From contig JAHHHZ010000020.1 of assembly GCA_019359095.1 (NCBI GenBank), forward strand, positions 248,001-312,000: a DNA stretch of 64,000 nt. The letters are read 5' to 3'. Below are positions 63,782-64,000 of this stretch, one piece after another; the first letter of the stretch is position 1, and every line of letters begins with the position of its first letter. The stretch comes from Pleurocapsa minor HA4230-MV1. GTDB lineage: Bacteria > Cyanobacteriota > Cyanobacteriia > Cyanobacteriales > Xenococcaceae. The position numbers and the translations under genes were made by a program. The notes beneath the pieces are model-generated. The model searched no databases. It was not told the DNA's origin and saw nothing but the letters and a program-made list of their open reading frames with translations.

Positions 63782-64000
63782 TTAAAAAGCAATTACTGAT
63801 ATGACGAAGCTGGCGATCGCGATCAGCATTAAAATGATTCTTTGAATATAGCGTTGGCGATTAAATGGCGGTTGATAGTAAGCTCGGCGATTATGAGACT
63901 TTGTTCGGTAGAGCAGGCGAATTTCTTGAGCTGAGAGAGAATCAAAATCAAAAATAGGAGCTAAACTAGCTTTACTAATACCATTAGCTGAATTGCGAAC
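63782..64000 (-). CDS. C-terminal part of a membrane-anchored protein (truncated by window edge)
   Basis: An open frame on the minus strand enters from the right edge and stops at 63782-63784. 72 residues are visible: a polar segment with SLSAQEIRLLYR, an Arg/Tyr-rich region (NRRAYYQPPFNRQRYIQR) and a C-terminal membrane span (IILMLIAIASFVISVIAF). Convergent with the CRP-like gene. Family not recognised. Confidence 0.7.
   Translation of the reverse strand, partial: VRNSANGISKASLAPIFDFDSLSAQEIRLLYRTKSHNRRAYYQPPFNRQRYIQRIILMLIAIASFVISVIAF

Noticed and set aside
1-64000. tRNA, rRNA or other structured RNA genes
   Set aside because: Gaps were scanned by eye for tRNA-like arms and CCA-adjacent stems; none was convincing.

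Overview
The window is cyanobacterial chromosomal DNA. The palindrome GCGATCGC (HIP1) recurs throughout, in genes and gaps, and the gene set is typical of the phylum: type IV pilus pilB-pilT-pilC, the light-repressed ribosome hibernation factor LrtA, a fused OMP decarboxylase/orotate phosphoribosyltransferase, GlcD-type glycolate dehydrogenase, the succinate-semialdehyde dehydrogenase of the cyanobacterial TCA shunt, DUF1517 and Uma2 proteins. The sequence is AT-rich and carries many short repeats and MITE-like elements. That fits a repeat-laden unicellular or baeocytous cyanobacterium (Pleurocapsales-like), but the lineage is a guess.

Layout. 0.4-19.6 kb: six minus-strand genes for secreted or outer-membrane proteins. 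They are a 1848-aa GEVED/vWA/DUF11 protein, a beta-helix plus OmpA protein, a 1530-aa outer-membrane barrel with N-terminal 43-aa repeats, and three DUF11-type proteins. Together they look like one surface-structure locus. 20.3-27.5 kb: rsmD and a glutathionyl-hydroquinone reductase-like GST, then the minus-strand chaperone cluster grpE-dnaK-dnaJ-tusA-rsgA, whose last three genes overlap by ATGA. 27.8-32.9 kb: pilB-pilT-pilC plus an unknown gene. 33-46 kb: lrtA, lipB, a HAD hydrolase, small unknown genes with an Uma2 nuclease, mnmG, an HpnA-like epimerase, a cupin, UMP synthase, a MOSC protein, queE, a short coiled-coil protein and amylosucrase. 46.7-51.9 kb: an NrtR-like regulator beside nadE, an orphan ABC permease, a nuclease lipoprotein and an inositol monophosphatase. 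52-54.2 kb: a CHAT protease gene followed by a TPR gene. 54.3-64 kb: DUF1517, a J-domain/TPR protein, hisZ, Uma2, glcD, an aldehyde dehydrogenase, a 35-residue membrane protein, a CRP-like regulator and a truncated gene at the edge.

The best candidate for a little-described system is the CHAT-TPR pair. Both proteins carry the same short QIGQAG-x-N-L motif outside their folded domains. Seven of the eight shared codons differ only synonymously, so the motif is kept at protein level. It resembles the amyloid signalling motifs (RHIM/BASS type) that couple sensors to cell-death effectors, which suggests a TPR sensor and a caspase-like effector. The second theme is small repeats. They include a MITE with a clear 10-bp target duplication, a MITE pair that differs by exactly four heptamers, palindromes that form in-frame coding sequence in the surface genes, and GGAAAT-type heptamer arrays that begin at the stop codons of several unrelated genes.
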